NCBI RefSeq assembly: GCF_014397785.1
Contig: NZ_VZQQ01000016.1
Location: forward strand, 1 to 64,000
Reading direction: 5' to 3'
Source of the DNA: Paraburkholderia podalyriae
GTDB taxonomy: Bacteria; Pseudomonadota; Gammaproteobacteria; Burkholderiales; Burkholderiaceae
Length of the DNA stretch: 64,000 nt
Under the pieces are notes generated by a model. The model worked only from the letters and a program-made list of their open reading frames with translations. It had not been told where the DNA came from and did not search any database. The translations under genes and the position numbers were made by a program. Below are positions 36,385-44,977 of this stretch, piece after piece (positions within the stretch are counted from its first letter, which is position 1; every line of letters begins with the position of its first letter).

Positions 36385-36807
36385 TCAGAGCGCGACGATG
36401 TCGAACGAATGCGTGAGCTCGGCGGTCTTCGCGATCATGATCGACGCCGAGCAGTACTTGTCGTGCGACAGATTGATCGCGCGCTCGACGGTCGCCGGAT
36501 TCAAATTCTTGCCCGTCACCGTGAAGTGGAAGTGGATCTTCGTGAACACCTTCGGATCTTCGCTCGCGCGTTCGGCCTTCAGCGTCACCGAGCAGCCGGC
36601 GATCTCCTGGCGGCTCTTCTTCAGGATCATCACGACATCGTAGGCGGTGCAGCCTCCGGTGCCGAGCAGCACCATTTCCATCGGACGCGGTGCGAGGTTG
36701 CGCCCACCACCTTCGGGTGCGCCGTCCATCGCGACCAGATGACCGCTGCCCGTCTCGGCCGCGAACGCCATCCCGTCTTGCCCTATCCAGCTTACTTTGC
36801 ATTCCAT
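36385..36807 (-). CDS. OsmC/Ohr-family protein (YhfA-like)
   Basis: 140-residue OsmC-like fold protein from the ATG at 36807, preceded by GGGAG. The family cysteines lie in GTGGCTAYDVV (~residue 53) and DKYCSASIMI (~114), the positions of the reactive pair in peroxide-reducing members. The general layout fits the YhfA branch, whose substrate is unclear. Convergent with rnpB. Confidence 0.85.
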   Translation of the reverse strand: MECKVSWIGQDGMAFAAETGSGHLVAMDGAPEGGGRNLAPRPMEMVLLGTGGCTAYDVVMILKKSRQEIAGCSVTLKAERASEDPKVFTKIHFHFTVTGKNLNPATVERAINLSHDKYCSASIMIAKTAELTHSFDIVAL

Positions 36808-37104
36808 GCTGTCACTCCCACCGCGCATCGCTTCGTCGAGACGGCATTGTAGCCCGGTGTCCAACAATTAGCGCACGCTGAGCGCATCCGAGTTTATGCT
36901 GCGTGGGTGCCTTCTTGCTGCAGTGCAAAATGGGCGGGCGGTTGGCGAATTCCCTGCGTCCGCCAGGGTTTTACTCTAGGGGGAAGTCTGACGCGACTTG
37001 GATGCTTCAATCGTTAGTAATTGATACAAAAGAAGTTTCGCTAAACGTAGTCTGCGCACCTTCTCTGCCACATTATGAAAACACATTTCGTAATGCGGAT
37101 GTTC
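36808..37104. other. Gap with lower GC upstream of the candidate small RNA; no gene seen
   Basis: Contains the OsmC promoter side and a weak hairpin CCCTG (36952-36956)/CAGGG (36964-36968) followed by TTTT, which may end leftover transcription. No open frame with protein character was seen. Together with 37105-37444 it makes a 637-base stretch without a protein gene. Confidence 0.5.
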
Positions 37105-37133
37105 TTGCGTCGCACAAGGACGGCACTTATAAT
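37105..37133 (+). promoter_or_regulatory. Promoter of the candidate small RNA
   Basis: -35 TTGCGT (37105-37110), 17-base spacer, -10 TATAAT (37128-37133). Transcription would begin near 37140. This promoter is separate from the rplM promoter 190 bases downstream, because a terminator lies between them. Confidence 0.7.
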
Positions 37134-37139
37134 TCATCT

Positions 37140-37229
37140 CATCGTTGCAGCAGTTTTGCAACCTCCGCTGTCTCCTCCCACCTCCTCCTTTGGTGGATTA
37201 AACCCGCACCGCTTGTTCGGGTTTTTTTT
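37140..37229 (+). ncRNA. Candidate ~90-nt small RNA with an anti-Shine-Dalgarno loop
   Basis: Read from the promoter at 37105-37133 to the T-run at 37222-37229. Hairpin 1 is GTTGCA (37144-37149)/TGCAAC (37157-37162). A C/U-rich single strand follows (CTCCGCTGTCTCCT). Hairpin 2 is CCACC (37178-37182)/GGTGG (37192-37196), whose loop is TCCTCCTTT. Hairpin 3 is the terminator AAACCCG (37200-37206)/CGGGTTT (37218-37224). There is no credible small ORF. Loop-borne CCUCC motifs are known in some bacterial small RNAs that pair with ribosome sites; function here is inference. Confidence 0.62.
37200..37229 (+). terminator. Intrinsic terminator of the candidate small RNA
   Basis: AAACCCG/CGGGTTT stem with an 11-base loop, then eight T residues (37222-37229). 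It lies before the rplM promoter and so does not end a known gene. Confidence 0.85.
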
Positions 37230-37293
37230 CGCCCGCGGTTGCCCGGCGTTTCGCCCCGTTTTCAGACCGCTCGCGGCAAGCGCATCGCACATT

Positions 37294-37323
37294 TTGACTT
37301 GCGAGCACAAATTCCTTTATAAT
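37294..37323 (+). promoter_or_regulatory. rplM-rpsI promoter
   Basis: -35 TTGACT (37294-37299), 18-base spacer, -10 TATAAT (37318-37323). The start near 37330 leaves a ~115-nt leader before rplM, long enough for the kind of L13 feedback known in E. coli. I see no defined L13-leader fold. Confidence 0.75.
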
Positions 37324-37444
37324 TCAGGGCTTTTCCGCATCCGCGCCCGCGGAGGAAGAACCAGGGAGAGCCTGCACGCGCCTCGATGCGCACATTACAA
37401 GCAGGAAAGAACACATTGGGCGCAGCAATTTTTTTGGATCGATC

Positions 37445-37873
37445 ATGAAGACGTTTTCCGCAAAAGCCCATGAGGTGACGCGCGAATGGTACGTGATTGA
37501 CGCGACGGATAAGGTTCTCGGGCGTGTCGCCAGCGAAGTGGCACACCGTCTTCGCGGCAAGCACAAGCCTGAATTCACTCCCCACGTCGACACTGGTGAT
37601 TTCATCATCGTTATCAACGCCGGCAAGCTGAAGGTCACGGGCAACAAGGTTACCGACAAGAAGTACTACCGTCACTCGGGTTACCCGGGCGGTATCTATG
37701 AAACGACGTTCGGCAAGATGCAGGAACGCTTCCCGGGCCGCGCGCTCGAGAAGGCGGTCAAGGGCATGCTGCCGAAGGGCCCGCTCGGCTACGCGATGAT
37801 CAAGAAGCTGAAGGTCTACGCTGAAGCAACGCATCCGCATTCGGCGCAACAGCCGAAGGCGCTTGAGATCTAA
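37445..37873 (+). CDS. rplM: 50S ribosomal protein L13
   Basis: Large-subunit protein, 142 residues, full length. L13 landmarks are KTFSAKAHEVTREWYVIDA, LGRVASEVAHRLRGKHKPEF, YYRHSGYPGG and MLPKGPLG. The gene sits in the universal rplM-rpsI order with 11 bases to rpsI and an AAGGGGAG ribosome site between them. Confidence 0.99.
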   Translation: MKTFSAKAHEVTREWYVIDATDKVLGRVASEVAHRLRGKHKPEFTPHVDTGDFIIVINAGKLKVTGNKVTDKKYYRHSGYPGGIYETTFGKMQERFPGRALEKAVKGMLPKGPLGYAMIKKLKVYAEATHPHSAQQPKALEI

Positions 37874-37884
37874 GGGGAGCCCAC

Positions 37885-38277
37885 ATGATCGGTAACTGGA
37901 ATTACGGCACGGGCCGCCGCAAAAGCGCCGTCGCACGTGTGTTCATCAAGGCAGGCAAGGGCGATATCGTTGTGAACGGCAAGCCCATCGCCGACTACTT
38001 CTCGCGCGAAACGTCGCTGATGATCGTGCGTCAACCGCTGGAACTCACGAACCACGGTGTCACGTTCGACATCAAGGTCAACGTGACGGGCGGCGGTGAA
38101 ACGGGGCAAGCCGGTGCGGTTCGCCACGGCATCACCCGCGCGCTGATGGACTATGACGCGACGCTGAAGCCGGAACTGTCGAAGGCTGGCTTCGTCACGC
38201 GTGACGCTCGTGAAGTCGAACGCAAGAAGGTCGGCTTCCACAAGGCACGTCGCCGCAAGCAGTTCTCGAAGCGATAA
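37885..38277 (+). CDS. rpsI: 30S ribosomal protein S9
   Basis: Small-subunit protein, 130 residues, with the opening YGTGRRKSAVARVF and the long basic C-terminal tail ending RRRKQFSKR that reaches the P-site tRNA. Directly behind rplM and followed by two hairpins, the second with a T-run. Confidence 0.99.
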   Translation: MIGNWNYGTGRRKSAVARVFIKAGKGDIVVNGKPIADYFSRETSLMIVRQPLELTNHGVTFDIKVNVTGGGETGQAGAVRHGITRALMDYDATLKPELSKAGFVTRDAREVERKKVGFHKARRRKQFSKR

Positions 38278-38291
38278 TCGTTTCGGGCGCG

Positions 38292-38355
38292 AACCGGCCT
38301 TCACGCCGGTTTGTAGCAAAAGCCGCCAACGCCATGCGCGAAGGCGGCTTTTTTT
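38292..38355 (+). terminator. Tandem terminator hairpins after rpsI
   Basis: AACCGGC (38292-38298)/GCCGGTT (38305-38311), then AAAAGCCGCC (38318-38327)/GGCGGCTTTT (38343-38352) with a T-run to 38355. The second is a canonical intrinsic terminator. Confidence 0.88.
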
Positions 38356-38510
38356 ATGGATTGCCGGGTTCGTAGGCCGGTCTCGTTCGCTCAAGCGGCA
38401 TCGTCTCGCCTTGCATCGACCTTGCAGCAAGAACCCATTGATTTTGTGGGCTTCAGCACGATATCCGGAACAGCCCTACAATATCGGTTAAAGCTATTTG
38501 GAGAGTTCGA

Positions 38511-38876
38511 ATGAACGCAGTCACCGACACCCCCGTGACCGAGATGCCGGCCCCCTTCGTCTTTACCGACGCAGCGGCTGACAAGGTCAAGCAACTGATC
38601 GATGAGGAAGGCAACCCGGAGCTCAAGCTGCGCGTGTTCGTGCAGGGCGGCGGCTGCTCGGGCTTCCAGTACGGCTTCACGTTTGACGAAGCGATCAACG
38701 AAGACGACACCGTGATGAACAAGAGCGGCGTCCAGCTGCTGATCGACTCCATGAGCTACCAGTACCTGGTCGGCGCAGAGATCGACTACAAGGACGACAT
38801 CAACGGCGCGCAGTTCGTCATCAAAAACCCGAACGCGAGTACGACCTGCGGCTGCGGTTCGTCGTTCTCGGTCTGA
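38511..38876 (+). CDS. erpA: Iron-sulfur cluster insertion protein ErpA
   Basis: A-type Fe-S carrier that delivers clusters to apo-proteins, 121 residues. Three conserved cysteines are visible: one in GGGCSGFQYGF and two in the C-terminal TTCGCGSSFSV. Its ribosome site is TTGGAGAG. A TACAAT -10-like box lies at 38477-38482. It stands alone behind the rplM-rpsI unit rather than in an isc operon, which is usual for ErpA. Confidence 0.95.
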   Translation: MNAVTDTPVTEMPAPFVFTDAAADKVKQLIDEEGNPELKLRVFVQGGGCSGFQYGFTFDEAINEDDTVMNKSGVQLLIDSMSYQYLVGAEIDYKDDINGAQFVIKNPNASTTCGCGSSFSV

Positions 38877-38902
38877 GCGGACAGGCTCTTCGTGCCACAG
38901 TG

Positions 38903-38929
38903 AAAACGGCGCCTCGGCGCCGTTTTTTT
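38903..38929. terminator. Terminator between erpA and anmK
   Basis: AAAACGGCGCC (38903-38913) pairs with GGCGCCGTTTT (38916-38926), T-run to 38929, between convergent genes. Confidence 0.9.
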
Positions 38930-38997
38930 ATTGTTTTCGCGCTGCAGAGGCAACCCGCGACGTCAAAAGGCGTGGGTTTGTTCGCATCTGCCTTTTC

Positions 38998-40152
38998 TTA
39001 GCGCGGATAAATAGCCCCCAACACCCGCTCCGCCGATGCCCCGGTCACGCTTGGCAGACTGCCCGGCAGACGCGCGATGCAGCGCATCGCGAGCCACGCG
39101 AACGCGAGCGGTTCGACCTGGCTCGGCGGCACGCCGAGCGCGTCGGTCGTCATCACGGGCACGCCGCCTACGCCGCTATCCTGGAGCGCCTGCTGCAACG
39201 CCTTCATGATTTCCGGATTGCGCGCGCCGCCGCCGCACACGTACACGGCGCGCGCGTCGGATGCATGCCGCTCGATCTCGCGCGCGACCGTCACCGCGGT
39301 CAGCGCGACCAGCGTCGCCTGTACATCGGCGGGCGCGAGCGCAGCGAAGGGCGTGAGCTTCTCATCGAGCCATGCGGTGTTGAACAGATCGCGCCCGGTG
39401 CTCTTGGGCGGCTGCTCGGCGAAGAATGGTTCGTCGAGCAACGCGTTCAGCAGCTTGCGATCGACCTGGCCGCTCGCCGCGAAATGACCGTTTTCGTCGA
39501 ATGGCTTGCCGAGATGGCGCTCGGCCCACGCGTCGAGCAGCGCGTTCGCCGGGCCGCAGTCGAAGCCGCGCACGCCGCCGGTCGCGTTCAGGATCGTGAT
39601 GTTGCTGATGCCGCCAAGATTGCAGACGACGCGCGTTTCGTTCTTCGCACCGAAGATCGTCGCGTGAAAAGCAGGCACGAGCGGCGCGCCCTGGCCGCCG
39701 GCCGCGACGTCGCGGCTGCGGAAATCGGCGATCACGTCGATATGCAACATTTCCGCGAGCAGGGCCGGGTTGTTGATCTGCCGCGTATAGCCTTTTTCCG
39801 GCCGATGCCGCACGGTCTGCCCGTGCACGCCGATCGCGCGGACGTTATCGGCCGATACGCGGCTGTCGCGCAGCAAATCGTGGCAGCACACCGTGTAGCG
39901 CGTCGCGAGCGCGTTGGCGGCGAGCGCCTCGCGCTCGATCTCGTTGTCGCCCGGCTGCTGCAGCGCGAATAGCGCCTCGCGGATGCCGGCCGAAAAGCCG
40001 ACAAACGCCTCGGCCAGCACCTCGGGCGGCTTCCCTTTGGCAAACCGGACAGCCACGCCGTCCACACCGTCCATGCTGGTTCCCGACATCAGTCCGAAAT
40101 AGATGCCGTCTGCGGGGTCTTGCGCCACGTCGCTGCTCCTGTCGATGTTCAT
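38998..40152 (-). CDS. anmK: Anhydro-N-acetylmuramic acid kinase
   Basis: ATP-dependent kinase that opens and phosphorylates anhydroMurNAc during cell-wall recycling, 384 residues. The ASKHA-fold start GLMSGTSMDGVDGVAV, GVHGQTVRHRP, NLGGISNIT, FDCGPANALLDAW and the late YVCGGGARNP are visible. Divergent from tyrS with 223 bases between the start codons. Confidence 0.96.
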   Translation of the reverse strand: MNIDRSSDVAQDPADGIYFGLMSGTSMDGVDGVAVRFAKGKPPEVLAEAFVGFSAGIREALFALQQPGDNEIEREALAANALATRYTVCCHDLLRDSRVSADNVRAIGVHGQTVRHRPEKGYTRQINNPALLAEMLHIDVIADFRSRDVAAGGQGAPLVPAFHATIFGAKNETRVVCNLGGISNITILNATGGVRGFDCGPANALLDAWAERHLGKPFDENGHFAASGQVDRKLLNALLDEPFFAEQPPKSTGRDLFNTAWLDEKLTPFAALAPADVQATLVALTAVTVAREIERHASDARAVYVCGGGARNPEIMKALQQALQDSGVGGVPVMTTDALGVPPSQVEPLAFAWLAMRCIARLPGSLPSVTGASAERVLGAIYPR

Positions 40153-40375
40153 TGCGATTCGTTGTAGCAGATTATCGGCGCAAGCGCGGCCGAAGATAAG
40201 CGCGTCGCGGCTGTCGCGCGTGCGTCAGCACCGGCTCGCCGCCGCGGCGCTGCCGGCGAAGGTGGCGCGGGCGGCCACAACACCGCTCGTCGCGAGGCCG
40301 GGCGGGCGCGTCAGGGGGCGCGGCGGCGCGCATCTATGGGACAATCCTGTTTTTTCGCGACTTCAAGTTTCCAGC

Positions 40376-41626
40376 ATGAGCACCGAGTCCACCCAGCCCA
40401 ATCCCGCCTCCGCCTTCCCGATCACCGACGAAGTCCGTCACGCGCTCGCCGTGACCAGGCGCGGCGTCGACGAACTGCTGATCGAGGACGAATTCGCGCA
40501 AAAACTCGCGCGCAGTGCGGCTACGGCCAAACCGCTGCGTATCAAGCTCGGGCTCGATCCAACCGCGCCCGACATCCACATCGGCCACACGGTCGTGCTG
40601 AACAAGATGCGCCAACTGCAGGACCTCGGCCACACGGTGATTTTCCTGATCGGCGATTTCACGTCGCTGATCGGCGATCCGTCCGGGCGTAACGCGACCC
40701 GCCCGCCGCTGACGCGCGAGCAGATCGAATCGAACGCGAAGACCTATTTCGAGCAGGCCGCGCTCGTGCTGGATCGCGACAAGACCGAGATCCGCTACAA
40801 CAGCGAATGGTCGATGCCGCTCGGCGCCGATGGCATGATCAAGCTCGCGTCGCGCTACACGGTCGCGCGCATTCTCGAGCGCGAGGACTTCACGAAGCGC
40901 TTCCAGGGCGGCGTGCCGATCTCGATTCACGAATTCCTGTACCCGCTGATGCAGGGCTACGACTCGGTCGCGTTGAACGCGGACCTGGAACTCGGCGGCA
41001 CGGACCAGAAGTTCAATCTGCTGGTCGGTCGCGAACTGCAGAAGCAGTACGGCCAGGAGCAGCAGTGCATCCTGACGATGCCGCTGCTTGAAGGGCTCGA
41101 CGGCGTCGAGAAGATGTCGAAGTCGAAGAACAACTACATCGGTATCAGCGAAAAGCCGACCGACATGTTCGGCAAGCTGATGAGCATCTCGGACACGCTG
41201 ATGTGGCGTTACTTCGAACTGCTGTCGTTCCGCCCGCTGGACGAGATCGCCGGCTTCAGGCGCGAGGCTGACGCCGGCCGTAACCCGCGCGATTTCAAGG
41301 TGATGCTCGGCCAGGAAATCGTCGCGCGTTTCCACTCGCAGGCGGACGCCGAGCGCGCGCTCGAGGACTTCAATCATCGCGCGAAGGGCGGCGTGCCCGA
41401 CGATATCCCGGCGGTGGCGCTCGCGGGCGCACCGCTTGCGATCGGCCAGCTGCTGAAGCAGGCGAACCTCGTGCCGTCGACGAGCGAGGCGCTGCGCAAC
41501 ATCGAACAGGGCGGCGTGAAGATCGACGGTACGGCGGTGTCCGACAAGGGGTTGAAGGTCGAAGCGGGCGAGTACGTCGTGCAGGTCGGCAAGCGCCGCT
41601 TCGCGCGCGTGACGCTGACGGCGTGA
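40376..41626 (+). CDS. tyrS: Tyrosyl-tRNA synthetase
   Basis: Class I synthetase, 416 residues from ATG 40376; the longer frame back to 40103 is not protein-like. The HIGH-type motif is DPTAPDIHIGHTVVL, the tyrosine pocket region is LGGTDQKFNLLVGRELQ, and KMSKS is in VEKMSKSKNNYIGI. A C-terminal S4 RNA-binding domain follows (LRNIEQGGVKIDG). The HIGH and tRNA-binding features fit the TyrZ-like subgroup common in betaproteobacteria. The stop overlaps the dtd GTG start (GTGA at 41623-41626). Confidence 0.97.
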   Translation: MSTESTQPNPASAFPITDEVRHALAVTRRGVDELLIEDEFAQKLARSAATAKPLRIKLGLDPTAPDIHIGHTVVLNKMRQLQDLGHTVIFLIGDFTSLIGDPSGRNATRPPLTREQIESNAKTYFEQAALVLDRDKTEIRYNSEWSMPLGADGMIKLASRYTVARILEREDFTKRFQGGVPISIHEFLYPLMQGYDSVALNADLELGGTDQKFNLLVGRELQKQYGQEQQCILTMPLLEGLDGVEKMSKSKNNYIGISEKPTDMFGKLMSISDTLMWRYFELLSFRPLDEIAGFRREADAGRNPRDFKVMLGQEIVARFHSQADAERALEDFNHRAKGGVPDDIPAVALAGAPLAIGQLLKQANLVPSTSEALRNIEQGGVKIDGTAVSDKGLKVEAGEYVVQVGKRRFARVTLTA

Positions 41627-42081
41627 TCGCGCTGATCCAACGCGTGCGGCGCGCCGAAGTGCGCGTCGCCGATCGTGTGACCGGCGCGATCGACGCAGGC
41701 CTGCTCGCGCTCGTCTGCGCGGAGCGCGGCGACACCGAAGCGGCGGCCGACAGGCTGCTCGCCAAAGTGCTCGGCTACCGGGTGTTCAGCGACGCGGCCG
41801 GCAAGATGAACCTGTCGGTGCAGAACCTCGACGGCGCCGGGCGCGCGGGCGGACTGCTGCTCGTGTCGCAGTTCACGCTCGCGGCCGATACCAATAGCGG
41901 CCTGCGTCCGAGCTTCACGCCGGCCGCGCCGCCCGACGAGGGCAAGCGCCTGTTCGACTACTTCGTCGCGGCCGCGCGCGCGAAGCATCCGATCGTCGAG
42001 ACGGGCGAGTTCGGCGCGGATATGCAGGTGTCGCTCGTCAACGACGGGCCGGTCACCTTCTGGTTGCAGACCAACGCGTGA
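41623..42081 (+). CDS. dtd: D-aminoacyl-tRNA deacylase
   Basis: Removes D-amino acids, above all D-Tyr, from mischarged tRNA; 152 residues. Family motifs are VSQFTLAADTNSG(L)RPSF and the C-terminal NDGPVTFWL around the cross-subunit Gly-Pro active site. The GTG start overlaps the tyrS stop, coupling the proofreader to the synthetase whose errors it corrects. Confidence 0.96.
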   Translation: MIALIQRVRRAEVRVADRVTGAIDAGLLALVCAERGDTEAAADRLLAKVLGYRVFSDAAGKMNLSVQNLDGAGRAGGLLLVSQFTLAADTNSGLRPSFTPAAPPDEGKRLFDYFVAAARAKHPIVETGEFGADMQVSLVNDGPVTFWLQTNA

Positions 42082-42177
42082 TCGGGCGATAACGCGCGCC
42101 GCCGCCGCACGCGAGGCGCGCCGCTGCATTTTGCGACAATAGCCGCTCGACACACCCGCGAACGGCAACCCTCTCTC

Positions 42178-42852
42178 ATGACGACGCAGATCCTGTTCAT
42201 CCGGCACGGCGAAACCGACTGGAACCGCATCAAGCGCATTCAAGGCCACATCGACATACCGCTCGCGACGACGGGCGTCGCGCAAGCGAAACGTCTCGCG
42301 CAGCGCCTCGCCGATGAGGCGAAGCAGGGCGCGCGGCTCGACGCGATCTATTCGAGCGACCTGCAGCGCGCGCAGCAGACCGCGCAGCCGATCGGCGAGG
42401 CGCTCGGCCTGCCGCTGCAATCGCGCGAGAATTTGCGCGAACGCTCGTACGGCGCGTTCCAGGGCCATGACAGCGACGAGATCGCGCTGCGTTTTCCCGA
42501 CGAATACGCACAGTGGCAAACCCGCGATCCCGGCTTCGCGCCGCCCGAGGGCGAGTCGCAACGCGTGTTCTACCACCGCATCGTGCATGCGATCGAGCCG
42601 CTCGTCGCCGCGCATCCGGGCGGGCGCATCGCGTGTGTCACGCATGGCGGCGTGCTCGACTGCGTGCGCCGCTTTGCAACCAGTATGCCGCTCAACGCAC
42701 CGCGCGATTACCCGTTACTGAACACCAGCCTGAACATCGTCGATTACGTGAACGGTCGCGCGACGATCGTGTCGTGGGCGGACGTATCGCATCTCGACGC
42801 GGGCAGCGCCGACGACGATGGTTTCAGTAAGGGACCGGAGTCGAACCGCTAA
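42178..42852 (+). CDS. gpmB: Histidine phosphatase, phosphoglycerate mutase-like
   Basis: 224-residue histidine phosphatase superfamily member. The phosphohistidine motif is RHGETDWN (residues 9-16), with SSDLQRAQQTAQPI and the second catalytic His in CVTHGGVL. This is the GpmB/CobC-like branch, whose members are often phosphatases rather than true mutases, so the name describes similarity. It follows dtd by 96 bases. Confidence 0.85.
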   Translation: MTTQILFIRHGETDWNRIKRIQGHIDIPLATTGVAQAKRLAQRLADEAKQGARLDAIYSSDLQRAQQTAQPIGEALGLPLQSRENLRERSYGAFQGHDSDEIALRFPDEYAQWQTRDPGFAPPEGESQRVFYHRIVHAIEPLVAAHPGGRIACVTHGGVLDCVRRFATSMPLNAPRDYPLLNTSLNIVDYVNGRATIVSWADVSHLDAGSADDDGFSKGPESNR

Positions 42853-42887
42853 CCAGAGCAGGCGATGGCCCTACCCGCGCGCCGTGT

Positions 42888-43862
42888 TCAGTCCTGCTGT
42901 CGCGCCGCCGCCGCGCGCCGCCGCGCCCGCTTCGATACCCCATTGACCAGCGCCCAGCGAATCATCGGCGCGACGACCCGCACGCCAGGCCGCATGAACG
43001 TTCGACGCAGCGCCGCGTGGCGACTCAGGCCGAGCATCGTCTGCGCCCAGTCGGGCAACAGATCGATCCCGGCGTTGAGCATCAGCATGCCGGCGGGCCG
43101 CATCGCGAAGCTCGGTGCCGGCGCGTTCATCAGGATCGTGACGACTTCGCGCGTGCGCTCGCTGGCGACGAGCGCGGGCCGCATCGCGAGCAGGTACGCC
43201 TCGATTTCGGCGCGCGAGCGCGGAATCTCGACGGCGCCGAGCATTTCCGCGATGCGCGCGGTTTCCGCAAAGTATTGATCCTGCGCGGCGACGGACAGCA
43301 CCGGGTTCACATAGCGCAGATGCGCGGTCATGAAGCTCGACACTTCGGCGACGTGCACCCACGTCAGCAGCGCGGGCTCGCTCGCGCGATACGCCTGGCC
43401 GTCCGGCGCGACGCCGGTCACGTCGAGATGGATGCGCTTCACGCGCTCGATCAGCGCGAGCGCATCGTTCTTGCTGCCGTATGTCGTGCCGGCGATGAAC
43501 GTCGCCGTGCGACGCAGCCGGCCCAGGATGTCGGTGCGAAAGCTCGAGTGATCCCAGACGCCCGCGAGCGCGAGCGGATGCAGCGCCTGCAGCAGCAGCG
43601 CGCTGATGCCGCCCGTCATCATCGACGTGAAGTCGGCGTGGACTTTCCAGCACACGGAGTCGGGCCCGAACAGGCCCGGGTCGCCCGGCGGTGACGAGTA
43701 GTCGAGCACCGGGCCGCTGCCGGTCGTCAGATGCGTGACGCCGGCGGCGAGCTTCGAGCGCAGGCGGTGGGTGAGGCGCTGCGTGAAATTGCCGGATGGG
43801 TCGCCGGCGGGATTGACGGGTGAACGATCGGATGGGCCTGGTTGCTCGGTCTGGTCGGACAT
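42888..43862 (-). CDS. MpaB-like (DUF2236) putative oxygenase
   Basis: 324 residues from the ATG at 43862. Matches the DUF2236/MpaB layout: a GPDSVCWKVHADFTSMMTGG opening, LQALHPLALAGVWDHSSFR with a conserved histidine, and TWVHVAEVSSFM with another. Some relatives, such as latex-clearing proteins, bind heme through such histidines. No substrate can be proposed. It is convergent with gpmB and lies 24 bases beyond the stop of ruvB, possibly read with the ruv genes. Confidence 0.75.
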   Translation of the reverse strand: MSDQTEQPGPSDRSPVNPAGDPSGNFTQRLTHRLRSKLAAGVTHLTTGSGPVLDYSSPPGDPGLFGPDSVCWKVHADFTSMMTGGISALLLQALHPLALAGVWDHSSFRTDILGRLRRTATFIAGTTYGSKNDALALIERVKRIHLDVTGVAPDGQAYRASEPALLTWVHVAEVSSFMTAHLRYVNPVLSVAAQDQYFAETARIAEMLGAVEIPRSRAEIEAYLLAMRPALVASERTREVVTILMNAPAPSFAMRPAGMLMLNAGIDLLPDWAQTMLGLSRHAALRRTFMRPGVRVVAPMIRWALVNGVSKRARRRAAAARQQD

Positions 43863-43885
43863 CCTGGTCGGCCTCGTTGCGTGAC

Positions 43886-44947
43886 TCAGTTCGTGGAATC
43901 CCACAGACCCGGCAGCGCGCTCGACGAATCCGGCGCGGCCAGCCCGAAATGCCGGTACGTGAGCAGCGTGGCGACGCGGCCGCGCGGCGTGCGCTGCAGG
44001 AAGCCCTGCTGGATCAGATACGGTTCGAGCACGTCTTCGATCGTGTCGCGCTCCTCGCCGATCGCCGCGGCGAGGTTGTCGACACCGACCGGGCCGCCGT
44101 CGAACTTGTACAGGATCGCTTCGAGCAGCTTGCGGTCCATCAGGTCGAAGCCGACCGCGTCGACGTCGAGCATCCTGAGCGCGGCGTCGGCCACCTGCGC
44201 GGTGATGTTGCCGTCGGCCTTCACTTCGGCGAAGTCGCGTACGCGCCGCAGCAGGCGGTTCGCGATACGCGGCGTGCCGCGCGCGCGACGGGCGATTTCG
44301 ACCGCGCCGTCCGGATGGATCTGCGCGCCGAGCAGCGCGGCCGAACGCGTGACGATGCGCGCGAGCTCCTCCGCGTTATAGAACTCGAGCCGCGCGACGA
44401 TGCCGAAGCGGTCGCGCAGCGGATTGGTCAGCATACCCGCGCGCGTGGTCGCGCCGACCAGTGTGAACGGCTGCAGATCGAGCTTCACGCTGCGCGCGGC
44501 CGGCCCCTCGCCGATCATGATGTCGATCTGATAATCCTCGAGCGCCGGATACAGGATTTCCTCGACGACCGGCGAGAGCCGGTGGATTTCGTCGATGAAA
44601 AGAACGTCGTTGGCTTCGAGATTGGTGAGCAGCGCGGCGAGGTCGCCGGCGCGTTCGAGCACCGGCCCCGACGTTTGCCGCATACTGACGCCCATCTCGC
44701 GCGCGATGATGTGCGCGAGCGTGGTCTTGCCGAGGCCCGGCGGTCCGAACAGCAACACGTGGTCGAGCGATTCGGAACGGCGCTTCGCGGCCTCGATGAA
44801 GATTTCGAGCTGGCCGCGCACTTTCTCCTGCCCGACATATTCTTCGAGCTGGCGCGGACGCAGCGCGCGCTCGAACGCTTCTTCGTTCGGCGACACGGGC
44901 GTGGCCGCGATGATGCGCTCGGCGGCGAGTTTGTCGGTTTCGATCAT
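43886..44947 (-). CDS. ruvB: Holliday junction helicase RuvB
   Basis: AAA+ motor that drives branch migration, 353 residues. Walker A is LFGPPGLGKTTLAH, Walker B is LFIDEIHRLSP, sensor 1 is LVGATTRAGML, and the C-terminal winged helix holds TPRGRVATLLTY. Downstream of ruvA in the order ruvC-ruvA-ruvB on the minus strand. Confidence 0.98.
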   Translation of the reverse strand: MIETDKLAAERIIAATPVSPNEEAFERALRPRQLEEYVGQEKVRGQLEIFIEAAKRRSESLDHVLLFGPPGLGKTTLAHIIAREMGVSMRQTSGPVLERAGDLAALLTNLEANDVLFIDEIHRLSPVVEEILYPALEDYQIDIMIGEGPAARSVKLDLQPFTLVGATTRAGMLTNPLRDRFGIVARLEFYNAEELARIVTRSAALLGAQIHPDGAVEIARRARGTPRIANRLLRRVRDFAEVKADGNITAQVADAALRMLDVDAVGFDLMDRKLLEAILYKFDGGPVGVDNLAAAIGEERDTIEDVLEPYLIQQGFLQRTPRGRVATLLTYRHFGLAAPDSSSALPGLWDSTN

Positions 44948-44977
44948 GCGGCCATTGTACCGCGCGTGGCTTGTAGC

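Noticed and set aside
40103..40375. N-terminal extension of TyrS
   Set aside because: In frame but Arg/Ala-rich without conservation character, and it overlaps the divergent anmK start; ATG 40376 gives normal length.
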